Origin: Hungatella effluvii
GTDB lineage: Bacteria; Bacillota; Clostridia; Lachnospirales; Lachnospiraceae
NCBI RefSeq assembly: GCF_003201875.1
Contig: NZ_QJKD01000001.1
Location: forward strand, 372,001 to 436,000
Direction of reading: 5' to 3'
DNA: 64,000 nt
Made by a program: the position numbers and the translations under genes. Shown here piece by piece: positions 26,700 to 34,728 of this stretch (within the stretch, counting starts at the first letter, position 1; each line of letters opens with the position of its first letter). The notes below the pieces were generated by a model, which saw only the letters and a list, made by a program, of their open reading frames with translations, searched no databases and was not told where the DNA came from.

Positions 26700-27782
26700 A
26701 TGAACAGCATTCCACTCTACAAACAGATCATAGAAGACATTCTGTCCAGAATCCACGATGGAAGCCTGCAGCCCGGAGACCGTATCCCCTCAGAGCGGGA
26801 ACTGGCGGAACAGTATTTAGTGAGCCATATCACCTCCAAGAACGCGCTGGCCGAGCTCGCGGACAAGGGATATATCACCCGGCAGAAAGGCAAGGGCTCC
26901 TTTGTAAGCCCCATGGAACAGCTGCAGATGATCGCAGAGTTTAACAGTACCGTCAACCACCGGACAATCTTAAAGTCAAAAACCATCGGTCTTATCATGC
27001 CCTCTATGAAGACAAGCATCGACCAGCAGCTTCTCAACTGTATCGAGGAGGAATTAAACGCCACCGATTACATTCTGGCCGTCACCATCACCCGGGAGAA
27101 TCAGGAGCTGGAATCGGCCGCCATCCATAAGCTGAAGGAGCGCGGTGCCAGCGGTCTCATCATCTTCCCGACAGAGCATGAGATGTACAATGAGGATATC
27201 TTAAAGCTGAATCTCACCGATTTCCCATTTGTGCTCATCGACCGGTATTTAAAGGGAATACGGTGCAGCTGCGTCTATACGGATAATGAAGAAATCACCA
27301 GGACAGCCGTCCGCCATCTCCTCTCTCAGGGAATCGCGCATCCGGCCTTCCTGTCTCCCGACAGCCATAACACGGTAACCAGCGACCGGCTGTCCGGTTT
27401 TAAGGCGGCGCTGGAGGAGGGCGGCTGTCTTCTTCCTCCGGAGCATCAGTGCCTGATTCCGCTGTCCGTCACGGACCCTGCTGAAAAAGAAGCGCTTCTG
27501 GCAAGGTTTCTCGACAGCCATCCGGAGATTGACGGCCTGTTCTGTGTCAACCGAGAGTTTACAAAATACATTTCCCATATCCTGGACCGCCGCGGCTGGT
27601 GGGACCGTTACCGGATTACAGCCTTCGATTATCCCGACGATCACCGCATCTCCTATATCAGACAGGACATTCCCCAGATCGCCAGAGCGTGTGTAACCAG
27701 GCTGATCGAGTTAATTCAGGGAAAGAGGGAATATAGTCATATAGTCGTGCCTGCATCGTTTGTTCCTCAGAATCCCGTATAA
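26700..27782 (+). CDS. GntR-type repressor with LacI-like sugar-sensing domain
   Basis: A 360-residue regulator of the AraR class. An N-terminal winged helix (IPLYKQIIEDILSRI, GDRIPSERELAEQY) is fused to a periplasmic-binding-protein-like effector domain (~80-360, GLIMPSM, IDGLFCVNRE). The ATG has AAGGAG upstream. Divergent from the CUT1/GH2 operon with shared TATACTAA half-sites, so it is the likely sugar-responsive repressor of that operon and of itself. Confidence 0.88.
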   Translation: MNSIPLYKQIIEDILSRIHDGSLQPGDRIPSERELAEQYLVSHITSKNALAELADKGYITRQKGKGSFVSPMEQLQMIAEFNSTVNHRTILKSKTIGLIMPSMKTSIDQQLLNCIEEELNATDYILAVTITRENQELESAAIHKLKERGASGLIIFPTEHEMYNEDILKLNLTDFPFVLIDRYLKGIRCSCVYTDNEEITRTAVRHLLSQGIAHPAFLSPDSHNTVTSDRLSGFKAALEEGGCLLPPEHQCLIPLSVTDPAEKEALLARFLDSHPEIDGLFCVNREFTKYISHILDRRGWWDRYRITAFDYPDDHRISYIRQDIPQIARACVTRLIELIQGKREYSHIVVPASFVPQNPV

Positions 27783-27789
27783 GAATAAA

Positions 27790-27877
27790 GAGTCCGGCGA
27801 GCCGGACTCACGCGCCGGAGCGCGGTTGCTTCAGCAACCATATTTCCTTAGCGCCAAGTGCGCCTCCTGCCCGGAGG
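27790..27877. repeat. Cluster of five short GC-rich hairpins (REP-like block)
   Basis: Five consecutive inverted repeats in 88 bases: a perfect 9-bp stem GAGTCCGGC (27790-27809), CGCGC-cgga-GCGCG style stem (27811-27824), GGTTGC-TTCA-GCAACC (27824-27839), GCGC-caagt-GCGC (27851-27863) and CCTCC-tgccc-GGAGG (27863-27877). Part could terminate the GntR transcript, but no T-run follows. It directly borders the IS110 element, a family known to favour REP-type targets. Confidence 0.55.
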
Positions 27878-27969
27878 GCTTAGGTTGAAAGAAAAGAACA
27901 AAAAAAGTCGTAACTTAACAAGAGCACCAGTAAGCTGCCGCCCCAAAAGAAACTATGGAATAAAGGGTA

Positions 27970-29226
27970 TCAGGCCATAGCAGGAGGGGTAATCACATAG
28001 CCTCGTTTCTCTAAACGTTTGATGGCATTTCTGTCATACTGTTCCTGAAATTTCCAGTACATTTCTTCAGGAATAGCGGAATAATCCGTATCGGCAGGAT
28101 TAAATACCTCCTGCTTTTGGAACATGTGGTAAATGCATGTCAACACCATGCGTGCAATGGCGATGATTGCCCGTTTATGACCACGACGTTTTTTTATACG
28201 GTCGTATTTGTCTCTGAAGTAAGGAATTTTACTCTTGATGGCAGCATTTGCACACTGAACCAGCAGAGGCTTTAAGTACACCCCGGCTCTTGAAACATGG
28301 ACACTCTTCTTTTTACCGGCACTTTCGTTATTCTCAGGAGTCAGTCCAGCCCAGGAGCACAAACGCTTTGAGGATTTAAATACCGCCATATCCACCCCGA
28401 TTTCAGCAATGATAAAGGTTGCAGACTGCTCTGTAATTCCAGGAATTGTAGTAGCCAATTCGATAAATTTATGGTAAGGTTTAGCCAGGTCGGAAATCGT
28501 TTCTTCGAGAGTGGAGACGCACTCATTGATATCATCGAAATGCTTTCTGCAGACCTTAATCTTAACGGATTGGTCACGGCGCAGTTCATAACCGATTATG
28601 GAGGTTACAACATCATCTGCCTTGTCCTTTGCTTTTTTACGAAGCAGGGATTTACAGTATTCGGGGTCAAATACCTCACAGGTCAGGATATAGTCAACGA
28701 TGGCGGTCGCTGATTTTCCAAAGGTATCTGAGTGGACGGATGCAAGGGCAATGTTGGAAACCGTAAGAGCATTCTGTAACCGGTTTTTCTCACTGCTGCG
28801 GTGACCAATCAGTTTCTGTCGGTATCGGAACAATTCCCGAAGCATGCGGATTTCCTTACAGGGGATATAACTGGAAGGAACAATATCAAATTTAAACAGA
28901 TCAGCAATCCAGGCGGAGTCCTTGTCATCGGTTTTCTGTCCTTTAATAGCCCTGACATACTTGGGGTTAGCAACGACAACGTGACAGGAATCCTCCAGGA
29001 TATTAAAAATTGGAATCCAGTATTTGCCGGTGGATTCAAGACAGACCTCAGTGCAGTGGAAAGAAAGAAGCCATTTTTCCAAAGCTTTAAGGTCAGAATT
29101 AAAAGTGGCGAAGCGCTTTCTGACATAAGAAGTAACGCCCCTGTAGTCTGTCAGAGCAATGGTAGCGACAAGAAATTTCTTGTGAACATCCATGCCACAG
29201 CAGACAAAGTGTTTGATGGATAACAT
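27970..29226 (-). CDS. IS110-family transposase/recombinase
   Basis: A 418-residue intact recombinase. The N-terminal RuvC-like DEDD domain shows CCGMDVHKK (Asp13), CLESTGKYW and KTDDKDSAWIA. The C-terminal Transposase_20 domain shows TIPGITEQSATFIIAEIG and LCSWAGLTPENNESAGKKKS, which holds the serine used for strand transfer. GGAGGG lies upstream of the ATG. Full length and undisrupted, so the element may still be active. Confidence 0.93.
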   Translation of the reverse strand: MLSIKHFVCCGMDVHKKFLVATIALTDYRGVTSYVRKRFATFNSDLKALEKWLLSFHCTEVCLESTGKYWIPIFNILEDSCHVVVANPKYVRAIKGQKTDDKDSAWIADLFKFDIVPSSYIPCKEIRMLRELFRYRQKLIGHRSSEKNRLQNALTVSNIALASVHSDTFGKSATAIVDYILTCEVFDPEYCKSLLRKKAKDKADDVVTSIIGYELRRDQSVKIKVCRKHFDDINECVSTLEETISDLAKPYHKFIELATTIPGITEQSATFIIAEIGVDMAVFKSSKRLCSWAGLTPENNESAGKKKSVHVSRAGVYLKPLLVQCANAAIKSKIPYFRDKYDRIKKRRGHKRAIIAIARMVLTCIYHMFQKQEVFNPADTDYSAIPEEMYWKFQEQYDRNAIKRLEKRGYVITPPAMA

Positions 29227-29279
29227 AAAAAGGCCCTCCTAAGTAAACTAGACAGACATTGACTGGCTGTCCAGCAAAG

Positions 29280-29420
29280 AAAGACCTAAGGAATTGCTTT
29301 GACAATGATTAGGTTACGAGCTCAAGGCGTCACTGGTTTGTGCTTGAAAAGGCAGCCGGCACATGTTTTTATGCGGACTTGATCCCAAATGGAGGAACCG
29401 ATTCTACTTCCTCCTCCGTG
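29280..29420 (-). ncRNA. Candidate IS110 bridge RNA
   Basis: The region between the element's 5' end and the transposase folds into four successive hairpins on the transposase strand. They are GGAGGAA/TTCCTCC (29391-29414), AGTCCGCA/TGCCGGCT with one mismatch and one wobble (29354-29379), TCAAG/CTTGA (29322-29347) and ACCTAA/TTAGGT with inner ATTG/CAAT (29284-29314). The order of a 5' stem-loop and two internal loops matches IS621-type bridge RNA, including the AGTCCGCA..GCTGCC style target-loop stem. The third loop contains a sequence repeated at the element's outer end, as expected of a donor-binding loop. Exact RNA ends are not known. Confidence 0.55.
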
Positions 29421-29532
29421 CTCTGTAGTGTATCTGTCTGAGGAGAGTTTAACATTAAAAATAAAATAGCGGAAGCACAAACTTGCTATTTCATAACTGG
29501 TTTGTGCCTAAGCGAAGCGAAAGGAATGAGAG

Positions 29533-29570
29533 TTTTTATGTAATAGGAGCACTTTTCTATTACATAAAAA
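29533..29570. terminator. Bidirectional hairpin at edge of AT-rich block
   Basis: A perfect 14-bp stem (TTTTTATGTAATAG and complement) with a ten-base loop and T-runs on both strands. It is the last of three stacked hairpins met by leftward transcription. Confidence 0.6.
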
Positions 29571-29625
29571 AAGATCCTTATTCCGACTGCCGGCTTTCTC
29601 ACCGGCCATCAGAAAAAGGATCTTT
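29566..29625 (-). terminator. Strong intrinsic terminator, minus strand
   Basis: The outer stem AAAGATCCTT/AAGGATCTTT encloses an inner GCCGG/CCGGC hairpin. On the minus strand it is followed by an uninterrupted run of seven T. It would end transcripts coming leftward from the promoter at 30237-30265. Confidence 0.75.
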
Positions 29626-29655
29626 ATTCATTTTCTTTTACACAAAAAGACAGAT

Positions 29656-29701
29656 AGAAACGGGTACCGATTGATTTGACATTCATCCGATACCCGTTTC
29701 T
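29656..29701 (-). terminator. Hairpin with T-rich tail, minus strand
   Basis: The stem AGAAACGGGTA/TACCCGTTTCT is followed on the minus strand by a T-rich tail. It is the first of three consecutive hairpins at the end of the AT-rich block. Confidence 0.6.
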
Positions 29702-30236
29702 ACACTATCTCATCCATTGGACTTGATACCTCTTTTCTCTCATGTTTTTTTGTACCTGGTACTTTCTCTAACATGATCTATATGAAATTTTCCCTCTCTC
29801 CGCTGCTCTTCCGCCTCATCTATGTTTTTCGTTTATTCTCTTTCTTTTCATTCTTACTATCTGTTCATCTTTTCGTATTTCAAAATTTTCTTTCATTCCT
29901 CATTATACTTTCTCGTCATATAACAAAGATGATTATTCTTTTGTTCTACTGCTTGAAACAATCATAGTTCTTTAAACATTTCATAGATTTTATCTTATTT
30001 TTTTGATATCAGCTCTTTGATGTTCCTCTTTTGCTTTTATCTTATAAGATTGGTTTTTTTAGCATCGGCAGATCGGTTTTTCCTTTTGCCTAATTTATAA
30101 TTTTTATTATAAATTAAGCTAAATTACTGTTTCTGGTGGACTGTACCTCCTTCTTCTATATTTTTGATTCTTAAGAGTTTGTTTCTTCTCCTTTTTCTTT
30201 AGGAGTTTTTGTTTTCTTATCTCTTATCTTGGCTTT
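29702..30236 (-). other. AT-rich non-coding block, putative purine-rich transcript
   Basis: About 530 bases with strong strand asymmetry: the minus strand is purine-rich (long A/G runs). There is no ORF with a convincing start. A GGAGG near 30147-30151 has no start codon at a normal distance. A palindromic TAATTTATAAT/ATTATAAATTA lies near 30087-30113. A 24-codon frame beginning MLEKVPGTKK near 29775 is the best small ORF but lacks a good ribosome site. A consensus promoter enters the block and three hairpins close it, so a non-coding or leader RNA is plausible. A decayed gene leader is the alternative. Confidence 0.4.
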
Positions 30237-30265
30237 ATTATAGCGGATGCGTTTTGATTTGTCAA
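30237..30265 (-). promoter_or_regulatory. Perfect consensus sigma-A promoter
   Basis: On the minus strand, TTGACA (30265-30260), a 17-base spacer and TATAAT (30242-30237): both hexamers match consensus exactly. It points into the AT-rich block, not to any recognised gene. Bases 30266-30491 upstream are AT-rich; a TATAAT near 30435 probably serves the SnoaL-like gene. Confidence 0.75.
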
Positions 30266-30491
30266 TACTTTTTCTTTATTTTCTATATGTTATTTGCTAA
30301 TTTTCAAATTGTATGCAATTATTACAATTGTTTCTATTTTTATACCCATTACTTGCCGTATATTCAACACTATTTTCTGAATTTTCGCTAAATTCAATCA
30401 CAGGCACCTATAGACGGATTGTCTGCCGCCTGTTATAATACTTTAAAATAATTGCAGCAGATCCAACCAGACTCATTCCGGAGGTGTCAGA

Positions 30492-30902
30492 ATGGAGAAT
30501 AAAGATATTGTAACCTATTTCTACGAGACCGTAGTCTCAGAAAACCTGCTGGATCAGGTTACGCAGTACGTCTCAGAAAACTGTGTTGTAAAAGCCGGAG
30601 AAACCATCATTCACGTGGGTGTCGACGGTATGAAGCAGCATCTTATTGATGTAAAAAAGACTTATCCCGACTATACGATGAAAATCATCAAACAATACAC
30701 CGATGGTGACTACGTGATTTCAGAATTTATCATGGAAGGGACCCACGAAGGCGAATGGATTGGAATAAAGCCGACACACAAGAGACTCTCCTTCACCGGT
30801 GTTGATATCGACAAGGTCATCGACGGGAAGATCGTCGAGCATGGAGGCGCAGTAAATACCTTCGATACATTATATGAGCATCATCTTATTAAGCCGGTAT
30901 AG
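30492..30902 (+). CDS. SnoaL-like / NTF2-fold protein
   Basis: A 136-residue small alpha+beta-barrel protein of the SnoaL/ester-cyclase-like family. Cues are FYETVVSENLLDQVTQYVSENCVV, GVDGMKQHLIDVKKTYPDYT and the C-terminal DIDKVIDGKIVEHGGAVNT. Family members are found as polyketide cyclases, isomerases or ligand-binding proteins; no specific function is predictable here. GGAGG lies upstream of the ATG. It converges on the MATE pump gene with a 43-base gap, and no functional partner is evident. Confidence 0.8.
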   Translation: MENKDIVTYFYETVVSENLLDQVTQYVSENCVVKAGETIIHVGVDGMKQHLIDVKKTYPDYTMKIIKQYTDGDYVISEFIMEGTHEGEWIGIKPTHKRLSFTGVDIDKVIDGKIVEHGGAVNTFDTLYEHHLIKPV

Positions 30903-30945
30903 CAGAATCCAGTCAATGCAAAACCGAGTGCCGGCTTCAGGCCTG

Positions 30946-32280
30946 TTACAAATCCCTGCTTAATTTCCATTTCCCCCTGAGATAAAAGCTGAGTGACAGC
31001 GCCGTAGCGATCGTCCAGCCAATGGGCCACGACATCCAGATCCCGTCCGCACCAAACGGTCCGGCAAGCACGAAGGAGATCAGCACGCGTAGAATCAGAT
31101 CGGCAAATGTGGCGATCATGAAACAGCCCATGGCGCCGGATCCCCGCAGCACACCGTCCGCCATCAGTTTCGTGGCAACCACCACATAAAACGGAGAGAC
31201 GATCTTTAAAAATGTAACGCCAGTACTCATGGCCTCTCCGCCTGTCTGCTCCATAAAGATGGTCACCGCCGGACCGCCGAAGAAAAAGAACAGGATTGTA
31301 AAGGGTACGGCAACGCAGAACGCCATGAACCATCCGGCCTTGAATCCGCTCTTTACCCGTTCCTCCTGCCCTGCGCCGATGTTCTGTGCCGTAAAGCTGG
31401 AGAGTCCGTTTGCCAGCGTCGTAAACGAGGTAATCGTGAAGGTATTGAGCTTCACTGCTGCGCTGTAGCCGGCAATCACCGAGGAACCAAAGCTGTTGAC
31501 CAGTCCCTGAATAAACATGTTGCCTACCGAGATAAAGCTTTGCTGGAGAATGCTGGGGACCGCAACCACACTGATCTTTTTCAGCATATTCCAGGAGAAC
31601 AGCGGAAAGCTGCCCTCCGTCTTTACCTCCGCAATTCTTTTATGTACGGTCAGAAGCGCCAGCACACAGGCCGCTCCCTGGGCGATAAAGGTCGCCCACG
31701 CCACGCCCGCCACACCCCAGTGAAAGACGATGACGAAGATCATATCCAGCAGAATATTTCCCAGAGAGGAACCAATCAGGAAATAGAGCGGCGTCCTGGA
31801 ATCTCCCAGAGATGTAAAGATGCCTGTACACACATTATAGAGATACAGAAACAGAAATCCGCCGATATAAATTCTTAAATACAGCGCTCCGTCCGAGAAG
31901 ATATCGGCCGGCGTCTGAATCAGGTTCATCACCGGGCGGCAGAAGAGAAAGCCCAGAGCCATCAGGCCGAGACTCAGCGCAATACAGGCTATCAGCGTCG
32001 TGTAGATGGCCGTCTTCATCTCCTTCCACCGTTTTGCTCCGAAGAGCTGGGAAATGACGACCGCACAGCCGATGTTGCTGCCTACCGCCACTGCCATAAA
32101 GATCATGGTGATGGGATAAGACGCCCCAACGGCTGCCAGAGCCGCCTCACCTGCAAATTTACCAGCCACCACGCTGTCCGCGATATTATACATCTGCTGA
32201 AATATTACGCTGACAAACATGGGGATGGAGAAACGCCAGAGCACTGACGATGGTTTCCCTACTGTTAAATCCTTTACCAT
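30946..32280 (-). CDS. MATE-family multidrug efflux transporter
   Basis: A 444-residue membrane protein with about twelve spans in two homologous halves. The N-terminal signature LWRFSIPMFVSVIFQQMYNIADSVVAGKFAG and the second-half counterpart AVPSILQQSFISVGNMFIQGLVN are typical of MATE/NorM sodium- or proton-driven exporters of cationic compounds. Transcribed alone from a good promoter upstream. The substrate cannot be deduced. Confidence 0.92.
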   Translation of the reverse strand: MVKDLTVGKPSSVLWRFSIPMFVSVIFQQMYNIADSVVAGKFAGEAALAAVGASYPITMIFMAVAVGSNIGCAVVISQLFGAKRWKEMKTAIYTTLIACIALSLGLMALGFLFCRPVMNLIQTPADIFSDGALYLRIYIGGFLFLYLYNVCTGIFTSLGDSRTPLYFLIGSSLGNILLDMIFVIVFHWGVAGVAWATFIAQGAACVLALLTVHKRIAEVKTEGSFPLFSWNMLKKISVVAVPSILQQSFISVGNMFIQGLVNSFGSSVIAGYSAAVKLNTFTITSFTTLANGLSSFTAQNIGAGQEERVKSGFKAGWFMAFCVAVPFTILFFFFGGPAVTIFMEQTGGEAMSTGVTFLKIVSPFYVVVATKLMADGVLRGSGAMGCFMIATFADLILRVLISFVLAGPFGADGIWMSWPIGWTIATALSLSFYLRGKWKLSRDL

Positions 32281-32318
32281 TGTTCTACCTCTTTCCTCAC
32301 TTTTCCATACAAGGATAG

Positions 32319-32348
32319 ATTATACTACTACTTTCAGGCGATTTTCAA
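32319..32348 (-). promoter_or_regulatory. Sigma-A promoter of the MATE gene
   Basis: TTGAAA and TATAAT on the minus strand, 18 bases apart, with AAAGAGG just before the ATG of the pump gene. Confidence 0.6.
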
Positions 32349-32376
32349 TGGAAAATTCGTTTTTATTCCGGTCTTT

Positions 32377-32407
32377 GTAACTGTTCAGCCCTCGCTTCCG
32401 GCAGCCG
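32377..32407 (+). repeat. Solo terminal fragment related to the IS66-like MITE
   Basis: GTAACTGTTCAGCCC followed by TCGCTTCCGGCAGCCG closely matches the outer end of the inverted repeat of the MITE at 19054. No matching opposite end or core is found nearby, so this is probably a relic left at the 3' side of the GH112 gene. Confidence 0.5.
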
Positions 32408-32430
32408 TGGTCGCTTACCGTTCATGGTTG

Positions 32431-34590
32431 TTACAACGAAACGGCCACCACGGCCATGCCGTACGGTTCCAGTCTCACCGTCTGCCGGCCGTCTTCCATC
32501 CGAATCACGGTTTTCCGTTCTTCGCCGCTGTTATTAATCACCACCAGCTTACCGGAGGCCGGATACCAGGCGCATTCCGTGTCGGGGCTGTCCGTCAGAT
32601 ATTTCTGGTTTAAATCCATGCCCATTCCGCTTACCATCAGGTTTAAGAGCATCCTGGTATTTTCCGGCGTCACCTGGAAGCTGCTGAGATAGAACGCGGT
32701 GCCGCTGCCAAAACGGTGAGACGTGATGGCGGGCAGGCCATCCTTTTCCTCTATCACCTCCGTGTCGGGGCCTGTGAGACAGATACCTTTTCTGCCGCGC
32801 ACGGAAGCTCCCGCCGGTATCAGACCGGGTTTCTCCGCCAGTTCATACTCCCAGCGTCCATGACACACCTTTGCCCCCGTATCCTCGTCCACTCCCAACA
32901 CAGAAGCCAGACGGAAATACGCGGATGCCCCGGGTGCTGCCGACGGTTCGCCTACTCCGATGAGCACGCCGCCCTCATAGACCCAGCGTGAGACCGCTTC
33001 CGTGACACCACTGTCATTCCAGGCCATCCCGCCGCTCCAGGCGCTTCCCGCCGTCCCGGCATTGATCAGAACATCGACGCCTTCCAGGCGTCCTGCCTTT
33101 ACATCTTCAAAATTTATAAATTCCACCGAAACCGGAAGCCCTGAGAGAGCCTCGTTGATATGGATCAGGTCATGCATATACGTTTCGTGAAAATGACCGG
33201 ACAGCGTCCAGGAACGAAGCTTTCCCCATGAATGGAGCACCGCAGCCCGAATCGGCAGTGTATACACAGCGCCCTCTTCATGGAAGGACTTAATCCGCCG
33301 GAAATCATCCGCGATCGTCTCCATATAGCTGCAAAAGTCGGGGAAGTCTTCCACCAGATGCAGATATCCGCCAAGACCGATCCGGTCAATCTTTTCCCTG
33401 AGCAGTGCGCGGCGCACGTGGATCCAGTACTCTTTCGCATCGCGGACCGGGTCTCCTCCCTCGCAGAACGTGGGGGCTCCCCCCAGACCAACCGGGAATA
33501 AGTAGGGATGAAGCCTCAGTTCATGCGTCTCCACCTCTGCCCCGGCGCAGAGCCGTACCTCATAGCCGGAAAAGACGCATTTGATCAGACCGTCAAAGCC
33601 GAATTCCTTAAAATGGTCGTTATACGGCTCCACTCCCACCCAGCTGTCATCGTAGAACACATACGCCTTCTTACCGTAGCTGTGCACCAGTTCCACCAGG
33701 CGTTTCCCAAAGTCCACAACGAAACGGTTTACAAAGGCCATATAATCCAGCTGATGCCTGGAAGGCGGCATATGGGTGACATGAAATTTCCCCTGGTTGA
33801 TGAAATCCTCCGCCGTCAGGCCGTAGCCGTATTCCGCCTCAAACGCCTTCAGCATCGCGGGGCTGACCGTAAAATCATAGGAGCCCCAGTCTGTAAATAA
33901 ATTTCTCTTCTTTTCGCTGCTGCCCCACATCCACACAAAATTATAAAACAGGGAGGTAAACCGGACTACCGTCGTCACCGGATGGGTATCGCACCAATTC
34001 TCCATCCAGCCATAGAGATATTCCCTGGTCTCCTCGTGGATTGGATCTACCGGCATCAAATGCTCTTTCTCCCAGTTATTTGTCACATGGTTGTACATCG
34101 ATATTTCTTCCCAGATCCGGTATGCCAGGAAATTCACCGTATAGTCATGAAATGGATGCGCTCCCTCAAGTACCACCGATCCGCTGTTTTTATCATAACG
34201 CCAGCTGGCGCGGGATACCTCCGTCTCCTCCGTGCGGTCAAAGACCTGCCAGTAAGCGAACGCTTCCGGGCTGTCGTTTATAGTAAACTGTTCGGTAAAA
34301 AAATCCTCCATCAGGTCAAACGTCAGTACCCCGCCAAACGCCGTCTTCGGCTCTGTCACGAGAAACGTCTGCTGAAGCTGGTCCGGATGGGCCTCCGCCC
34401 ACTCATTGTGATCGCGTATGAGGCAGATGGTGGAATAGATTCCATATCCCGCGCCTGTGATCTCCTCCGACAGCTCCGTGCCGTCACTGTCTCTGATCAC
34501 ATCGGCGCCCCAGCGTTCCGCCAGCTTGAGCGTCAGCTCCTCATAACCGGCTTCCCCCGGCAGTGTAAAACTTCCCTTTGTCTTCTCCAT
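32431..34590 (-). CDS. GH112 galactosyl-hexosamine/rhamnose phosphorylase
   Basis: A 719-residue cytosolic phosphorylase of GH112, close to the family's usual length. Members split beta-galactosyl disaccharides (lacto-N-biose, galacto-N-biose or galactosyl-rhamnose) with phosphate to give galactose 1-phosphate. The family opening TKGSFTLPGEAGYEELTLKL and the catalytic acid region YDDSWVGVEPY (Asp315 aligns with the general acid, Asp313 in Bifidobacterium LnpA, as I recall) are present. The last third resembles the beta-sandwich seen in the family. Transcribed alone; a divergent AraC regulator lies just upstream. Clostridia have both mucin-type and rhamnose-type members, so specificity is left open. 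Confidence 0.9.
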   Translation of the reverse strand: MEKTKGSFTLPGEAGYEELTLKLAERWGADVIRDSDGTELSEEITGAGYGIYSTICLIRDHNEWAEAHPDQLQQTFLVTEPKTAFGGVLTFDLMEDFFTEQFTINDSPEAFAYWQVFDRTEETEVSRASWRYDKNSGSVVLEGAHPFHDYTVNFLAYRIWEEISMYNHVTNNWEKEHLMPVDPIHEETREYLYGWMENWCDTHPVTTVVRFTSLFYNFVWMWGSSEKKRNLFTDWGSYDFTVSPAMLKAFEAEYGYGLTAEDFINQGKFHVTHMPPSRHQLDYMAFVNRFVVDFGKRLVELVHSYGKKAYVFYDDSWVGVEPYNDHFKEFGFDGLIKCVFSGYEVRLCAGAEVETHELRLHPYLFPVGLGGAPTFCEGGDPVRDAKEYWIHVRRALLREKIDRIGLGGYLHLVEDFPDFCSYMETIADDFRRIKSFHEEGAVYTLPIRAAVLHSWGKLRSWTLSGHFHETYMHDLIHINEALSGLPVSVEFINFEDVKAGRLEGVDVLINAGTAGSAWSGGMAWNDSGVTEAVSRWVYEGGVLIGVGEPSAAPGASAYFRLASVLGVDEDTGAKVCHGRWEYELAEKPGLIPAGASVRGRKGICLTGPDTEVIEEKDGLPAITSHRFGSGTAFYLSSFQVTPENTRMLLNLMVSGMGMDLNQKYLTDSPDTECAWYPASGKLVVINNSGEERKTVIRMEDGRQTVRLEPYGMAVVAVSL

Positions 34591-34669
34591 AATAAATCTT
34601 CTCCTTCCTTTTCTTTCTTAATTATATAAAAACAGCCGCACTCATTCCAGTCAGAGTGAGGCAAAAACT

Positions 34670-34698
34670 TTGCATTTTCAATCATTTACAGATATAAT
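34670..34698 (+). promoter_or_regulatory. Sigma-A promoter of the AraC gene, with palindrome
   Basis: TTGCAT and TATAAT 17 bases apart. GCAAA-aac-TTTGC at 34661-34673 overlaps the -35 and could be an operator; CACTC..GAGTG lies just before it. The 138-base gap is shared with the GH112 gene. Confidence 0.6.
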
Positions 34699-34728
34699 GG
34701 GATCATAGAAAAGAAGGAGGAAGTTCCC

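Larger units (their letters stand above)
27900..29507 (-). mobile_element. IS110-family insertion sequence (boundaries approximate)
   Basis: Encodes one DEDD transposase with a ~280-base non-coding region on its 5' side that folds like an IS110 bridge RNA. IS110 elements usually lack clear terminal repeats and target duplications, so the ends are estimates. The outer limits used are the sequence after the hairpin cluster and a 12-base sequence ACTGGTTTGTGC at 29496-29507 that repeats inside the predicted bridge-RNA loop. GCACCAGTAA near 27922-27931 is a partial match to the other end. Confidence 0.6.

Noticed and set aside
27790..27877. CRISPR-like array in the hairpin cluster
   Set aside because: The stems differ from one another, with no repeated unit and no regular spacer length; no cas genes are present.
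29752..29823. A 24-codon minus-strand frame (MLEKVPGTKK...) as a real small gene
   Set aside because: No ribosome site at proper distance and no similarity I recognise; kept only as a note within the AT-rich block.
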